From positions 62,001-126,000 of the forward strand of contig JACTMO010000080.1 of assembly GCA_014584605.1 (NCBI GenBank): 64,000 bases of DNA, given 5' to 3'. This DNA is from Bacteroidota bacterium. Lineage in GTDB: Bacteria > Bacteroidota > Bacteroidia > Flavobacteriales_F > PHOS-HE28. Shown here in pieces: positions 16,413 through 25,168 of this stretch (positions are counted from its first letter, which is position 1; each line of letters opens with the position of its first letter). Position numbers and translations under genes: made by a program. The notes below the pieces were generated by a model. The model was given only the letters and a program-made list of their open reading frames with translations, had not been told where the DNA came from and ran no database searches.

Positions 16413-18839
16413 TCAGCGGCCCACCAGCACCTGTCGGCGCCGCACGCCCCCGCGTCCGTCCCGCAGTTCCAGCACGTATGCACCAGATGGGATGCCGTCC
16501 ACCGCAAGGGTCTGCACCGGCTCGCGGGTACAGCGTTGCCGAAGCACTTCGCGGCCATCGGCCGCGATCAACCCGAGCTCCATCCCGGCGAATGCGTCCG
16601 CACACTCCACCAGCATGTGGTCCACCGCCGGGACCGGATACACGATCAGCTCTGCGTGGTCCGCGCTTTCGGGGCCCTGGACCGAGGCGATCGCTCCGCT
16701 CCTGCCCAGCGCGTACTCGCCCTGCAGCAGGGTGTCCAGTTCCATGTAGCCGGTGCCGTTGGTGAGCGAGCCGGCCACCACCACCTGGTGCGGATAGGTG
16801 GTCCACGGCTCACCCGGGTGCGCGCGGTACAGCACCGCAGCGCCAGCCTCGGAGGCATCGTACAGGTCGAAGTCCAGCTGTGCGTCCGAAGCGCCGTAGT
16901 AGTTGATGCGCGCCGACAGTTGGGTGCCCGCAGGCCAGATGCCATCCACCACCCAGTAGTGCGTGCTGCTGATGGCTTCCACCTCCGCCGTGGTCTGCGT
17001 CGCCTCCGGCCCGGCCCAGATATGGTCCACCCGGAACAACGTCGAATCGGGGATGGCCTCCGGGAACAGACGGAAGTCCACACGCGGCAGGGTGGAACTG
17101 AAGCTCTCGCCGGGTCGGATGGTGAACTCGTGGTCCATGCGCGCCTGGTTCAGCCGACGTTGCCCGTTCACCACCGCCATCACCGGTTCGAAAGGTGCGA
17201 TGAGGTCCACCGTCGTGAGCTCCCCGTCGGCCACGACCTGGTGCTCGCTGCGCTGCCAGTCGGCACCGATGAGCGTCACGTCCAGGGGAACCTGGTGGTG
17301 GTGGGCGGTGGTCCCACGCAGCCGCTGGCGCAGGGTGAGGTTCACTTCCCACGATCCGCCTTGCGGGCTCGCGCTCATCGCCTCCACCACGAACACGCTG
17401 AAGCCCGGAGCGAAGACCCAAGCATCGAAGAAGGGGTCGAGGTCGGCGCCGGTCACCTGTTCCAGGGCATCGCGGAACCCTGCGGCGTCCAGCGCGGTAT
17501 CGGCGTACGCCTGCTGCACCCCGGTCATGGCCTGCCGGAAAAGGGTGTCGCCCAGGTAGCCGCGCAGGTTGTGCATCACCGAGGCACCCTTGTAGTAGGT
17601 GTGGTGGCCGTAGATGTAGGGGTCGGGCATGGGCGACAAGGGCTGGAACCCGCCATCCTGCAGGTGGCTGTTCTTCAGCACATCGTAGTGGTTGTTCAGC
17701 ACGGTGGTGATGAACTGGTCGTGCCCGTACACCCACTCGTCCACCAGATGGCCGGTGTATTCCGCAGGCCCTTCCTTGAGCCACATATCGTTGTGGATGT
17801 AGGGGGTCACGATATCCCCCCACCAGTGGTGGCCCAGTTCGTGGCTCAGCAGCTGGCGGTTGTCCGACACCGGTTGCCCGGTCATGAACTGCGGGTAGGC
17901 GATGTTGGTGGGGATCTCCAGGGCGCCATCGGTGGTGAGCACATAGCCCACGCGCCCCCATCCATAGGGCCCGTACCAGTGTTCGCACGCGTCGATGGCC
18001 CCGTCCAGGTCGCCGAAGCGGGACACCATGCCCGCCAGATGCGTCGGCTTCGCGCTCAGGGTGACCGGTATGTTGCCGTAGGCACCGGCATGGATATAGG
18101 TGCTGTCCACATAGCTGGACACGGCCACGGCCGAGATGTGCGTGGGCAGGGCGCGGCCAATGCCGTAGGACCGGACCACCGTGTCGCCCCCCAACTGCAC
18201 CTCGCCCAGGAAGTCGCCCTGACCGCGCAGGCGGTAGGTGCCGGCGCTCTTCACATGATAGGTGTAGGTGGCCCGCTCCACGAACGAATCGAAACAGGGG
18301 TACCACACCTTGCCGAAGTTGGGCGGTATGGTGCTGATGCCGATCCCGAGGTTGTAGATGTAGCCGCTTTCGAAGTAGAAACCACCCCAGTCCGGGTCGC
18401 GCTGCGGGCTGCCCTGGTAGTACACTGTCAGCATGCGTTGTTCTCCCACGGCAGGTGCGCCCAGCAGGTCCACCACCAGGAAGGCCCCGTCGTAGGTGTA
18501 CGGGTGCGCACCCAACGGGCTCGTCACCGAGTCCACGGCCAGGTCCAGAAGATCCAAGCGGATGGCCGTCTGACCCGCCATGCGCGCGGCGAAGGTCACC
18601 GTGCAGGCCCCGGCGATCCACTGGTCCTGCACACGCGTGACGTCCAGGTCGATCTCGTAGTGCAGGATGTCAAAGGTGTCGCTGCGCGCGATGGTCTCGT
18701 CGATCTGCGTGCGTTGTGCGGAGCTCAGCTCGGGCCCGGGCCTGTATGGCTCATGCAGGATGCGGCAGCCCATGCGGTAGGGCTGCGCCAGACCGGCCAC
18801 GACGAGGAGCAGGGTTGGGACGAGGGTGAGGATACGCAT
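16413..18839 (-). CDS. Secreted M1-family aminopeptidase with T9SS type A sorting domain
   Basis: An 808-residue secreted zinc aminopeptidase. It has a signal peptide (MRILTLVPTLLLVVAGLAQ), an N-terminal beta domain (HYEIDLDVT), then the gluzincin catalytic domain. The zinc site HELGHHWWGD lies near residue 332 and is followed 18 residues later by KEGPAEY supplying the third ligand. The usual GxMEN exopeptidase motif appears as GALEIPTN, an atypical form, so strict aminopeptidase specificity is uncertain. The C-terminal 80 residues (AELIVYPVPAVDHMLVE ... GAYVLELRDGRG) are a T9SS type A sorting domain. A TAGCTTCG box is found upstream at 18869-18862. Confidence 0.88.
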   Translation of the reverse strand: MRILTLVPTLLLVVAGLAQPYRMGCRILHEPYRPGPELSSAQRTQIDETIARSDTFDILHYEIDLDVTRVQDQWIAGACTVTFAARMAGQTAIRLDLLDLAVDSVTSPLGAHPYTYDGAFLVVDLLGAPAVGEQRMLTVYYQGSPQRDPDWGGFYFESGYIYNLGIGISTIPPNFGKVWYPCFDSFVERATYTYHVKSAGTYRLRGQGDFLGEVQLGGDTVVRSYGIGRALPTHISAVAVSSYVDSTYIHAGAYGNIPVTLSAKPTHLAGMVSRFGDLDGAIDACEHWYGPYGWGRVGYVLTTDGALEIPTNIAYPQFMTGQPVSDNRQLLSHELGHHWWGDIVTPYIHNDMWLKEGPAEYTGHLVDEWVYGHDQFITTVLNNHYDVLKNSHLQDGGFQPLSPMPDPYIYGHHTYYKGASVMHNLRGYLGDTLFRQAMTGVQQAYADTALDAAGFRDALEQVTGADLDPFFDAWVFAPGFSVFVVEAMSASPQGGSWEVNLTLRQRLRGTTAHHHQVPLDVTLIGADWQRSEHQVVADGELTTVDLIAPFEPVMAVVNGQRRLNQARMDHEFTIRPGESFSSTLPRVDFRLFPEAIPDSTLFRVDHIWAGPEATQTTAEVEAISSTHYWVVDGIWPAGTQLSARINYYGASDAQLDFDLYDASEAGAAVLYRAHPGEPWTTYPHQVVVAGSLTNGTGYMELDTLLQGEYALGRSGAIASVQGPESADHAELIVYPVPAVDHMLVECADAFAGMELGLIAADGREVLRQRCTREPVQTLAVDGIPSGAYVLELRDGRGGVRRRQVLVGR

Positions 18840-19075
18840 CCGGTTCGGGGTTCGTTCCGCACGAAGCTAAGCGCCTGTCCGAAAGGGTGCGACCTTCCGT
18901 TGACCCACCGCCGGCGGTCCTCCACCGGTCCTTGGCCGATGGCGCGGAAAGGACATCGCTCGGCCCGCAATGCCGCTCCATCGTCCGTTGGTGACGCTTC
19001 GTCGAGATCACGTCAACCTCCCTCCTTCTCGATCGTATCGTTGTGTGCGCCCATCAGGGCCAAAATACCTCGCGC

Positions 19076-19828
19076 ATGAATCATCCCCGCATCCTGGTCG
19101 TCGAGGACGAAGCCCTCATCCGCAAGGACATCGAACGCAGCCTGACCCTCCTGGGCTATGATGTGGCCGGCAGCACGGGAGACGGCCAGGAGGCCGTGAG
19201 CTTGGCCATGGAGCAAAAGCCGGACATGGTGCTCATGGACATCCGGCTGCGGAGCGCCATGACCGGGATCGAGGCCGCCAAGGTCATCCGCACCAGCACG
19301 GGCATCCCCGTGGTCTTCCTCACCGCATTTTCCGAGGACAGCACCATCAACGAGGCCAAGGTGGCCGAACCCTTGGGCTACATCGTGAAGCCTTTCACCG
19401 AGGCGGCCCTGCGCTCCAACATCGAGATCGCGCTGTTCAAAGGCGGCGAGGAGGCGAAACTGCGCATGGAGCGCGACCGTCTGCTGCGCTCGGTGAGCAA
19501 GGGGCAGGACGACGACCACATCTTCATCAAGCACAAGGGCCGCGCCGTGCGGATCGCCTTCCGCGACATCATGCATGTGGAGGCCCTCAAGGACTACGCC
19601 TCCTTCCACGTGTCGGACCGCCGCTACGTGGTGCATGGCACCATGCAGGAGTTCGAGGCCATGCTCCCCGCAGGCGATTTCCTGCGCATCCACCGGTCCC
19701 ACATCATCCGCCTCGACCGAATCCAGAGCATCGACGACGGGGATGTGGTGATGGAAGGGTCCGGGAAGCGCATCCCCATCGGGCGTACCTATATGAGCCG
19801 CCTGCTCACGATCATCCAGCAGCTGTGA
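19076..19828 (+). CDS. LytTR-family response regulator
   Basis: A 250-residue two-component regulator. The receiver domain (residues 4-120) has the acidic pair EDE, the phospho-acceptor in VLMDIRLRS, the switch Thr in VVFLTAFSED and Lys in YIVKPF. A linker leads to a LytTR DNA-binding domain (about 150-248) with IAFRDIMHVEALKDYASFH and FLRIHRSHIIRLDRI. No histidine kinase gene is adjacent, so its partner is elsewhere. Start 19076 gives the standard receiver start MNHPRILVVEDE. Target genes cannot be told from the window. Confidence 0.9.
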   Translation: MNHPRILVVEDEALIRKDIERSLTLLGYDVAGSTGDGQEAVSLAMEQKPDMVLMDIRLRSAMTGIEAAKVIRTSTGIPVVFLTAFSEDSTINEAKVAEPLGYIVKPFTEAALRSNIEIALFKGGEEAKLRMERDRLLRSVSKGQDDDHIFIKHKGRAVRIAFRDIMHVEALKDYASFHVSDRRYVVHGTMQEFEAMLPAGDFLRIHRSHIIRLDRIQSIDDGDVVMEGSGKRIPIGRTYMSRLLTIIQQL

Positions 19829-19864
19829 TCCCTACGACCCACCGGTCGTAGCGAACTTCACCGG

Positions 19865-20767
19865 GTGCGCCTGGACCGCTGCATCGCCGTCGGCCTTTCC
19901 CTGCTCGTGTTCGTGCTCGTGTGTGCCGAGCTGGGACTGCGTGCCCTGGGTCGGCGTGAGCATCCGCTCTTCCGCTCCGATGGGCGATACGAATACCTCA
20001 TGCTGCCTGACCAGGACGTGCGCTATGGACGGGTCCGGTACAGCACCAACGCCCTCGGCCTCCGGTCGCCGCCCGTGGGCACCAAGCGCGGCCGGCGCGT
20101 CCGGGTCATCGGCGACTCGGTGATCAACGGCGGGCAGCAGACCACGCAGGACAGCCTGGCCACGGAAAAGGCCGCCCGCGCCACCGGCATCGAGCTCATC
20201 AACCTCAGCGCCGGAAGCTGGGGCACGGACAACGCCATGGCCTGGATCAGGGCGCATGGCCTTTTGGACGCCGATGCCCTCCTGGTCGTGCTCAGCAGCC
20301 ACGACGCCTTCGACCGGATGACCTTCGCCCCGGTGGTGGGCCACCACCCCTCCTATCCGGCCGAACGTCCCACCCTCGCGTTGTCCACCTTGATCGATCG
20401 CGGGCAGCACCGCCTCAAGGAGCACCCCGCGCGGCCCCAGGACCGCCGGTTCGCCGATGGCTGGCGTGCGCTTCGCGATACTGCGGCCAGCCGGAACCTC
20501 CCGCTGCTGGTGCTGCTCCATCCCGAGCTTGGCGAACTGGCCATGGGACACTACGATGCACGCGGCATGCGCATCCTCGATTCCCTGTCGGCCTGGCAGC
20601 TGCCGGTGCTGCCCTTGCTCGACCGTATGGACAGCAGCATGTACACCGACCGCATCCATCTCAACGACCGTGGCCAGGCGGCCCTCGCCGCCGTGCTCGT
20701 CGAGGTGATGCCCTCCCTGGTGCCCACCCATACCTTCGGCCATGATCCGGCCCCTCCCGCCCGCTGA
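19865..20767 (+). CDS. Membrane-anchored SGNH/GDSL hydrolase-like protein
   Basis: A 300-residue protein with an N-terminal hydrophobic anchor (IAVGLSLLVFVLVCAELGL) and a probable SGNH fold. RVIGDSVINGGQQT supplies block I (catalytic Ser), INLSAGSWGTDNAM the Gly/Asn region, LVVLSSHDAFD the block III position where Asn is expected (here S-S-H-D), and MYTDRIHLNDRGQAAL the Asp-His pair of block V. A GTG start at 19865 is used, 36 nt after the regulator stop. It overlaps mnmH by 26 bases. Substrate is unknown; SGNH proteins in this setting often modify acetyl groups on surface glycans. Confidence 0.7.
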   Translation: MRLDRCIAVGLSLLVFVLVCAELGLRALGRREHPLFRSDGRYEYLMLPDQDVRYGRVRYSTNALGLRSPPVGTKRGRRVRVIGDSVINGGQQTTQDSLATEKAARATGIELINLSAGSWGTDNAMAWIRAHGLLDADALLVVLSSHDAFDRMTFAPVVGHHPSYPAERPTLALSTLIDRGQHRLKEHPARPQDRRFADGWRALRDTAASRNLPLLVLLHPELGELAMGHYDARGMRILDSLSAWQLPVLPLLDRMDSSMYTDRIHLNDRGQAALAAVLVEVMPSLVPTHTFGHDPAPPAR

Positions 20768-21779
20768 GCTCCTGGGCGGCGCGGACACACCCCCGCTCAT
20801 CGACGTCCGTTCGCCGGCCGAACATGTGCGTGGCCACATACCCGGCAGCATCAACGTGCCGCTGTTCTCCGATCCGGAGCGCGCCGAGGTGGGCACCTGT
20901 TACAAGCATCAGGGCCGCGATGCCGCCGTACTGCTCGGCCTGCGTCTGGTGGGGCCACGCCTGGGCGACCTCGTGGAGCGTGCCCGCGCCATCGCACCCC
21001 AAGGACGCATCGCCGTGCACTGCTGGCGCGGTGGGGAACGAAGCGGCAGCGTGGCCTGGCTGCTGGACAAGGCCGGCTTCGCCGAGGTGTGCACCCTGCG
21101 CGGCGGCTACAAGGCCTTTCGGCAGCATGCCGCCGAACGCCTTGCGCGGCCCTGGGACCTCTGCGTGCTGGGTGGTTATACCGGCAGTGGAAAGACCGAA
21201 CTGCTGAACATGCTGCACGATCTGGGGCAGCAGACGGTGGACCTCGAGGGCCTGGCAAACCATAAAGGATCGGCCTTCGGCGGCCTCGGCCAGGGACCGC
21301 AGCCCAGCACCGAGCACTTCGGGAACCTGCTGTGGCAGGCCTTGGAAGGACTGGACATCCGGCGGCCCGTCTGGGTGGAGGACGAAAGTCTGCGGATCGG
21401 CCGGGTGGCGATCCCCGATCCCTTGTTCGCACGCATGCGCTCGGCGCCGTTGTTCTTCGTGGACATGCCCCTGGAGGACCGGGTGCAGCGCCTGGTGACC
21501 GACTATGGCAGCGCCTCCGTGGACGAACTGAAGGCGGCCGTGCAACGCATCGGCAGAAGGCTCGGACCCCAACACTGCAAAGCGGCCGTGGAGGCGTTGG
21601 ACCAGGGCGATCTGGCGGAGGTCGCTCGCATCACCCTACGCTACTACGACAAGGCCTACCTGCGCGGGGCTTCCATGCGCGATCCCGCCCGCACGCGCAC
21701 CGTTCCGGGCCGGGCGTCCGATCTTCGTGGCCTTGCCCAACACCTCGCCGAGCATGTCCGCCACGCCCAGTACCCCTGA
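20742..21779 (+). CDS. mnmH: tRNA 2-selenouridine/geranyl-2-thiouridine synthase
   Basis: A 345-residue enzyme that replaces sulfur with selenium in the wobble 2-thiouridine of tRNAs via a geranylated intermediate. The N-terminal rhodanese domain (residues 1-130) has PLIDVRSPAEHVRGHIPGS and the catalytic cysteine in HCWRGGERSGS. The C-terminal P-loop domain has GGYTGSGKTELL near residue 150 and the KGSAFGGLGQG segment diagnostic of this family. It overlaps the following selD by 26 bases, which provides its selenophosphate donor. No selA or selB is in the window. Confidence 0.95.
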   Translation: MIRPLPPAELLGGADTPPLIDVRSPAEHVRGHIPGSINVPLFSDPERAEVGTCYKHQGRDAAVLLGLRLVGPRLGDLVERARAIAPQGRIAVHCWRGGERSGSVAWLLDKAGFAEVCTLRGGYKAFRQHAAERLARPWDLCVLGGYTGSGKTELLNMLHDLGQQTVDLEGLANHKGSAFGGLGQGPQPSTEHFGNLLWQALEGLDIRRPVWVEDESLRIGRVAIPDPLFARMRSAPLFFVDMPLEDRVQRLVTDYGSASVDELKAAVQRIGRRLGPQHCKAAVEALDQGDLAEVARITLRYYDKAYLRGASMRDPARTRTVPGRASDLRGLAQHLAEHVRHAQYP

Positions 21780-22809
21780 CGCTCCCGTTCGCCTCACCAC
21801 CTTCAGCCACGGCGCCGGTTGCGGCTGCAAGCTGGCCCCCGACCTGCTCGACCGCATTCTGGGGAGCCAGCACGCACTCGCCGTGGACCCCCGCCTGCTC
21901 GTGGGCACCGGCACCAAGGACGATGCGGCGGTGTTCGCCTTGGACGGCGACAAGGTGCTCATCAGTACCGTGGATTTCTTCACCCCCATCGTGGACGATG
22001 CGCGCACCTTCGGGCGCATCGCCGCCGCCAACGCCTTGAGCGACGTGTACGCCATGGGTGGAACGCCGCTCTTCGCCATCGCCGTGCTCGGATGGCCGGC
22101 AGGCAAACTGCCGCCCGAGCTTGCGGCGGCAGTCGTTGAAGGTGGAAGGGAAACGTGCAGGGAGGCCGGCATCGTGATCGCTGGAGGCCACAGCATCGAC
22201 GCTCCTGAACCCTTCTTCGGCCTGGCCGTCACCGGTACCGCGCGGAAGGACCATGTCAAGCGCAACGACCAGGCCCGGCCCGGCGATGCGATCCTGCTCA
22301 CCAAGCCGCTCGGTACGGGCGTGCTGTCCACCGCGATGAAACGCGGTGCGCTCGACGACTCCCTCACAGCCGCGCTCACCGCACAGCTCTGCGCCCTGAA
22401 CCGCGCGGGGGGCGCGCTCGGACCGTTGTCGGCTGTGCATGCCATGACGGATGTGACCGGGTTCGGCCTGCTTGGCCATCTCTGGGAGATGTGCGAAGGT
22501 TCCGGCTGCTCCGCAGAGCTGGACTGGTCCCGTGTGCCGCTGATGGAAGGCGCCACGGAACTGGTGGCGCGAGGCATCTACACAGACGGCGGCATGCGCA
22601 ACTGGCGCGCCGTGCACACCCACATCCAGGGCGGGGCCGCCCTGGAAACGATGATCCTTGCGGCCGACCCGCAGACCAACGGCGGTCTGCTCCTGGCCGT
22701 AGCCCCGGGCGAACTGGAGGAGGTCCGCAATGTTCTGGATCAAAGCCGCACCACGGCCGTGCAAGTGGGCGCATTCTCAGAAGGACCTCCTTCGATCCTG
22801 ATCCGCTGA
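21754..22809 (+). CDS. selD: Selenide, water dikinase (selenophosphate synthetase), cysteine form
   Basis: A 351-residue ATP-dependent enzyme making selenophosphate from selenide. The start region shows SHGAGCGCKL, where the active site is cysteine rather than selenocysteine, with the essential Lys next. KDDAAVFALDGD, STVDFFTPIVDD and AAANALSDVYAMGG bind the nucleotide and metal; GAGxx-type turns follow (TKPLGTGVLSTA, MTDVTGFGLLGHLWEM). Start 21754 is chosen by family length; 21727 is possible. Overlap with mnmH points to selenouridine synthesis as its purpose. Confidence 0.95.
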   Translation: MSATPSTPDAPVRLTTFSHGAGCGCKLAPDLLDRILGSQHALAVDPRLLVGTGTKDDAAVFALDGDKVLISTVDFFTPIVDDARTFGRIAAANALSDVYAMGGTPLFAIAVLGWPAGKLPPELAAAVVEGGRETCREAGIVIAGGHSIDAPEPFFGLAVTGTARKDHVKRNDQARPGDAILLTKPLGTGVLSTAMKRGALDDSLTAALTAQLCALNRAGGALGPLSAVHAMTDVTGFGLLGHLWEMCEGSGCSAELDWSRVPLMEGATELVARGIYTDGGMRNWRAVHTHIQGGAALETMILAADPQTNGGLLLAVAPGELEEVRNVLDQSRTTAVQVGAFSEGPPSILIR

Positions 22810-22855
22810 TCGACGAACGTATTGCGGGATCAAGCGCGGCACGTGGCCGCCATCG

Positions 22856-22863
22856 TATGTTTG
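22856..22863 (+). promoter_or_regulatory. Putative -7 box TATGTTTG
   Basis: A perfect TAnnTTTG match located 44 nt before the start of the basic protein gene. No convincing -33 TTTG was found at the expected spacing. Confidence 0.5.
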
Positions 22864-22907
22864 TCGCCGAAAGATCCGCTGACCATCAGCCGGAAAACAA
22901 ACCTGAT

Positions 22908-23453
22908 ATGGCAAAGAAGAATTTCACGGAAAAGGACATCCAGCAACTGTTGCAGCATTATCGCGGCGAACGACGTCGTCTTGCCTTCCAGTTGGAAGGC
23001 GTGAAGAAGGCTATCCGAGAACTTCGCGCGATGGGAACCGACGCACCGGCACCGGCCAGGAAGAAGGCTGCAGCAAAGAAGCGGACCGCTACCCGCAAAC
23101 GCAAACCGGGTCGCAAGAAGAAGCGCACGAGCGCGGGCGGCGGATATCGCCTCAGCGGATGGGACGATGCGGTGATGAACGCCGTGAAGGGCGCCAACCG
23201 CATGATGACGAAACAGCAACTGCTGGACGCCGTCAAGAAGTGGGCCGCGAAGAACGAGCCCAAGACCCCCGCCGCCGAGGTGGAAGCCAGGCTCACACGT
23301 GTGCTGCAGAAGCTCAGTGGACGACGCGGGCTGCTCGGCACCTACCGCACGGGATTGCAGCGCGGCTATCACTACGGCCTGAAGGACTGGTTCTTCAAGA
23401 GCACCGGCAAGTTGCGACAGGCCCATCTCGACAAGCTCGTGATCGAGCGATGA
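22908..23453 (+). CDS. Lysine/arginine-rich basic protein of unknown function
   Basis: A 181-residue cytoplasmic protein. Residues 1-40 look like a helical coiled region (FTEKDIQQLLQHYRGERRRL), residues about 45-80 form an Ala/Lys/Arg-rich tail-like stretch resembling histone H1 (ARKKAAAKKRTATRKRK then GRKKKR), and the C-terminal 100 residues are a compact domain with tryptophans (MTKQQLLDAVKKWAAKNEP ... YGLKDWFFKSTGKL). Nucleic-acid binding is likely from composition only. The gene stands alone with its own promoter-like box and a strong terminator hairpin. Confidence 0.75.
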   Translation: MAKKNFTEKDIQQLLQHYRGERRRLAFQLEGVKKAIRELRAMGTDAPAPARKKAAAKKRTATRKRKPGRKKKRTSAGGGYRLSGWDDAVMNAVKGANRMMTKQQLLDAVKKWAAKNEPKTPAAEVEARLTRVLQKLSGRRGLLGTYRTGLQRGYHYGLKDWFFKSTGKLRQAHLDKLVIER

Positions 23454-23472
23454 GCAGCTTTGCACGGCAACA

Positions 23473-23502
23473 AAGGAGGGCGGCCTACAGGCCGCCCTCC
23501 TT
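23473..23502 (+). terminator. Bidirectional-looking hairpin terminator
   Basis: A 13-bp perfect stem AAGGAGGGCGGCC / GGCCGCCCTCCTT with a 4-nt loop TACA lies 20 bases after the stop of the basic protein gene. A-run and T-run ends give it terminator character on both strands. Confidence 0.75.
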
Positions 23503-23549
23503 GCTGAAGGAATTGCCGTCCGGCCCTTCGAAGTAACTTCGACGGTGCC

Positions 23550-23993
23550 ATGAAGAGCATCCTCGCCGCCGTCGATCTGTCCCCGGTCACCCAGGAGGTG
23601 CTCCGCGTGGCCGCTGCACAGGCGCGTTCGCATGCGGCCACCCTGTGGGTGGTCCATGTCGCCGCTCCAGACCCCGACCTCGTCGGCTTTGAACCCGGCC
23701 CGCAACACATCCGCGACCATCGTGCACAGGAATTGCGCGATGAGCATCTGGAATTGCAGGAGCTCGCGGCCGGCCTGTCCTTGTCGGGCATCGATGCGCG
23801 GGCGCTGCTGGTTCAGGGCCCCACGGTGGCCACCATCCTCGAAGAGGCCGACCGGCTCCTGGCGGACCTGGTGGTGCTGGGTACACATGGCCACGGCGCA
23901 TTGCACCGGCTCTTTGCGGGCAGTGTGTGCCAGCAGGTCCTGGCGGCGATCAAAGTCCCGTTGCTCATCGTGCCTTCGAGCTCCGCGTCATGA
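23550..23993 (+). CDS. Universal stress protein (UspA family)
   Basis: A 147-residue single-domain Usp. It starts MKSILAAVDLSPVTQEVLRVA, the typical first strand with its Asp, and ends with DLVVLGTHGHGALHRLFAGS, which contains the ATP-binding G-x2-G-x9-G-S motif, followed by KVPLLIVPS. It therefore probably binds ATP. Its stop overlaps the start of the next gene (ATGA), so stress adaptor and propeller are translated together; a functional link is inferred only from this. Confidence 0.92.
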   Translation: MKSILAAVDLSPVTQEVLRVAAAQARSHAATLWVVHVAAPDPDLVGFEPGPQHIRDHRAQELRDEHLELQELAAGLSLSGIDARALLVQGPTVATILEEADRLLADLVVLGTHGHGALHRLFAGSVCQQVLAAIKVPLLIVPSSSAS

Positions 23994-25129
23994 GCATCAC
24001 CGGCCGGCATGGGGTCGTGATGGTCTGCGCCGGCTGGCTGCTCCTGGGCGGGGTCTGCATGCCATCGCTCAACGCCGGGCCGCCGGAACTGGACACCATC
24101 CACCTGCCCGATGGTTTCCGCATATCGGTCTTCGCAGCCGGTGTCGCCAACGCACGGGCCATGTGCTGGGGCGATCGCGGTACGCTCTTCGTCGGTTCCC
24201 GGAGCGAGGGTGTGGTCCATGCCCTGAAGGACACGAACAACGATGGCCGCGCCGACCAGCATCACATCATCGCACGTGACCTTCGTATGCCGGCAGGCGT
24301 GGCCTTCCGGCAAGGCGCGCTCTACGTATCCGCCGTGGACCGCATCCTGCGCTTCGATTCCATGGAGTCCAGGCTCGGTGCTCCGCCGCCCCCCGTGGTC
24401 CTCCCGCAACGCTTCCCGGACGAGGACCACCACGGCTGGAAGTTCCTGGCCTTCGGTCCGGACGACCGGCTGTATGTGCCTGTCGGCGCACCCTGCAACA
24501 ACTGCCTGGGCGACGACAGCCTCTTCGCCACCATCACGAGCATGACGCCCGAGGGGACGGACCTGCGCATCGAAGCGCACGGGGTCCGGAACTCGGTGGG
24601 CTTCGACTGGCAGCCGGGAAGCGGTATGCTGTGGTTCACCGACAACGGCCGCGACCTCCTGGGCGACGACATGCCCGACTGCGAGCTGGACCGGCTGGGC
24701 ATGCGCGGCATGCACTTCGGCTTTCCATACTGCCACGGCGCCGATGTCCCAGACCCCGAGTTCGGTGCCCGCAGGGCCTGCAGCACCTTTGCCGCTCCGG
24801 CCGCACTTCTCGGCGCGCACGTGGCCCCCCTCGGCATGCGCTTCCTGCGCAGCACCTCCTTTCCGGAGAAGTACCGCGGTGCGATCCTGATCGCCGAGCA
24901 CGGCAGCTGGAACCGGACCACACCGGTGGGCTACCGCGTGGTCGCGGCTTTCCCGCAGCCGGACGGGACCGCCCGGACCGAGGTGTTCGCCGAAGGCTGG
25001 TTGAAGGGCAACAGCGCGTGGGGGCGACCCGTGGACGTGCTTGAGGCTCCGGACGGAAGCGTGCTGATCAGCGACGACGCGGCGGACATGATCTATCGCG
25101 TACAGTACGCGGGGCGTGCCGCGCCATAG
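23990..25129 (+). CDS. Exported PQQ-dependent sugar (sorbosone) dehydrogenase-like beta-propeller
   Basis: A 379-residue exported protein with a hydrophobic N-terminus (VVMVCAGWLLLGGVCM) that could be a signal or anchor. The rest is a six-bladed propeller of the GSDH/L-sorbosone type: LPDGFRISVFAAGVANARAM, GTLFVGSRSEG, the DRLYVPVGAPCNNC blade, GVRNSVGFDWQPGSGMLWFTDNGRD and ILIAEHGSWNRT are familiar conserved blocks. Family enzymes oxidise aldoses with pyrroloquinoline quinone; no PQQ biosynthesis genes are visible. Start 23990 gives the four-base overlap with the usp gene. Confidence 0.85.
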   Translation: MSITGRHGVVMVCAGWLLLGGVCMPSLNAGPPELDTIHLPDGFRISVFAAGVANARAMCWGDRGTLFVGSRSEGVVHALKDTNNDGRADQHHIIARDLRMPAGVAFRQGALYVSAVDRILRFDSMESRLGAPPPPVVLPQRFPDEDHHGWKFLAFGPDDRLYVPVGAPCNNCLGDDSLFATITSMTPEGTDLRIEAHGVRNSVGFDWQPGSGMLWFTDNGRDLLGDDMPDCELDRLGMRGMHFGFPYCHGADVPDPEFGARRACSTFAAPAALLGAHVAPLGMRFLRSTSFPEKYRGAILIAEHGSWNRTTPVGYRVVAAFPQPDGTARTEVFAEGWLKGNSAWGRPVDVLEAPDGSVLISDDAADMIYRVQYAGRAAP

Positions 25130-25168
25130 CACCGCACCCGCCGCTTGCTCACGGACCGGGGCCCATCG

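Noticed and set aside
21754-21840. Selenocysteine-containing SelD
   Set aside because: The active-site position is a normal cysteine codon with no in-frame TGA.
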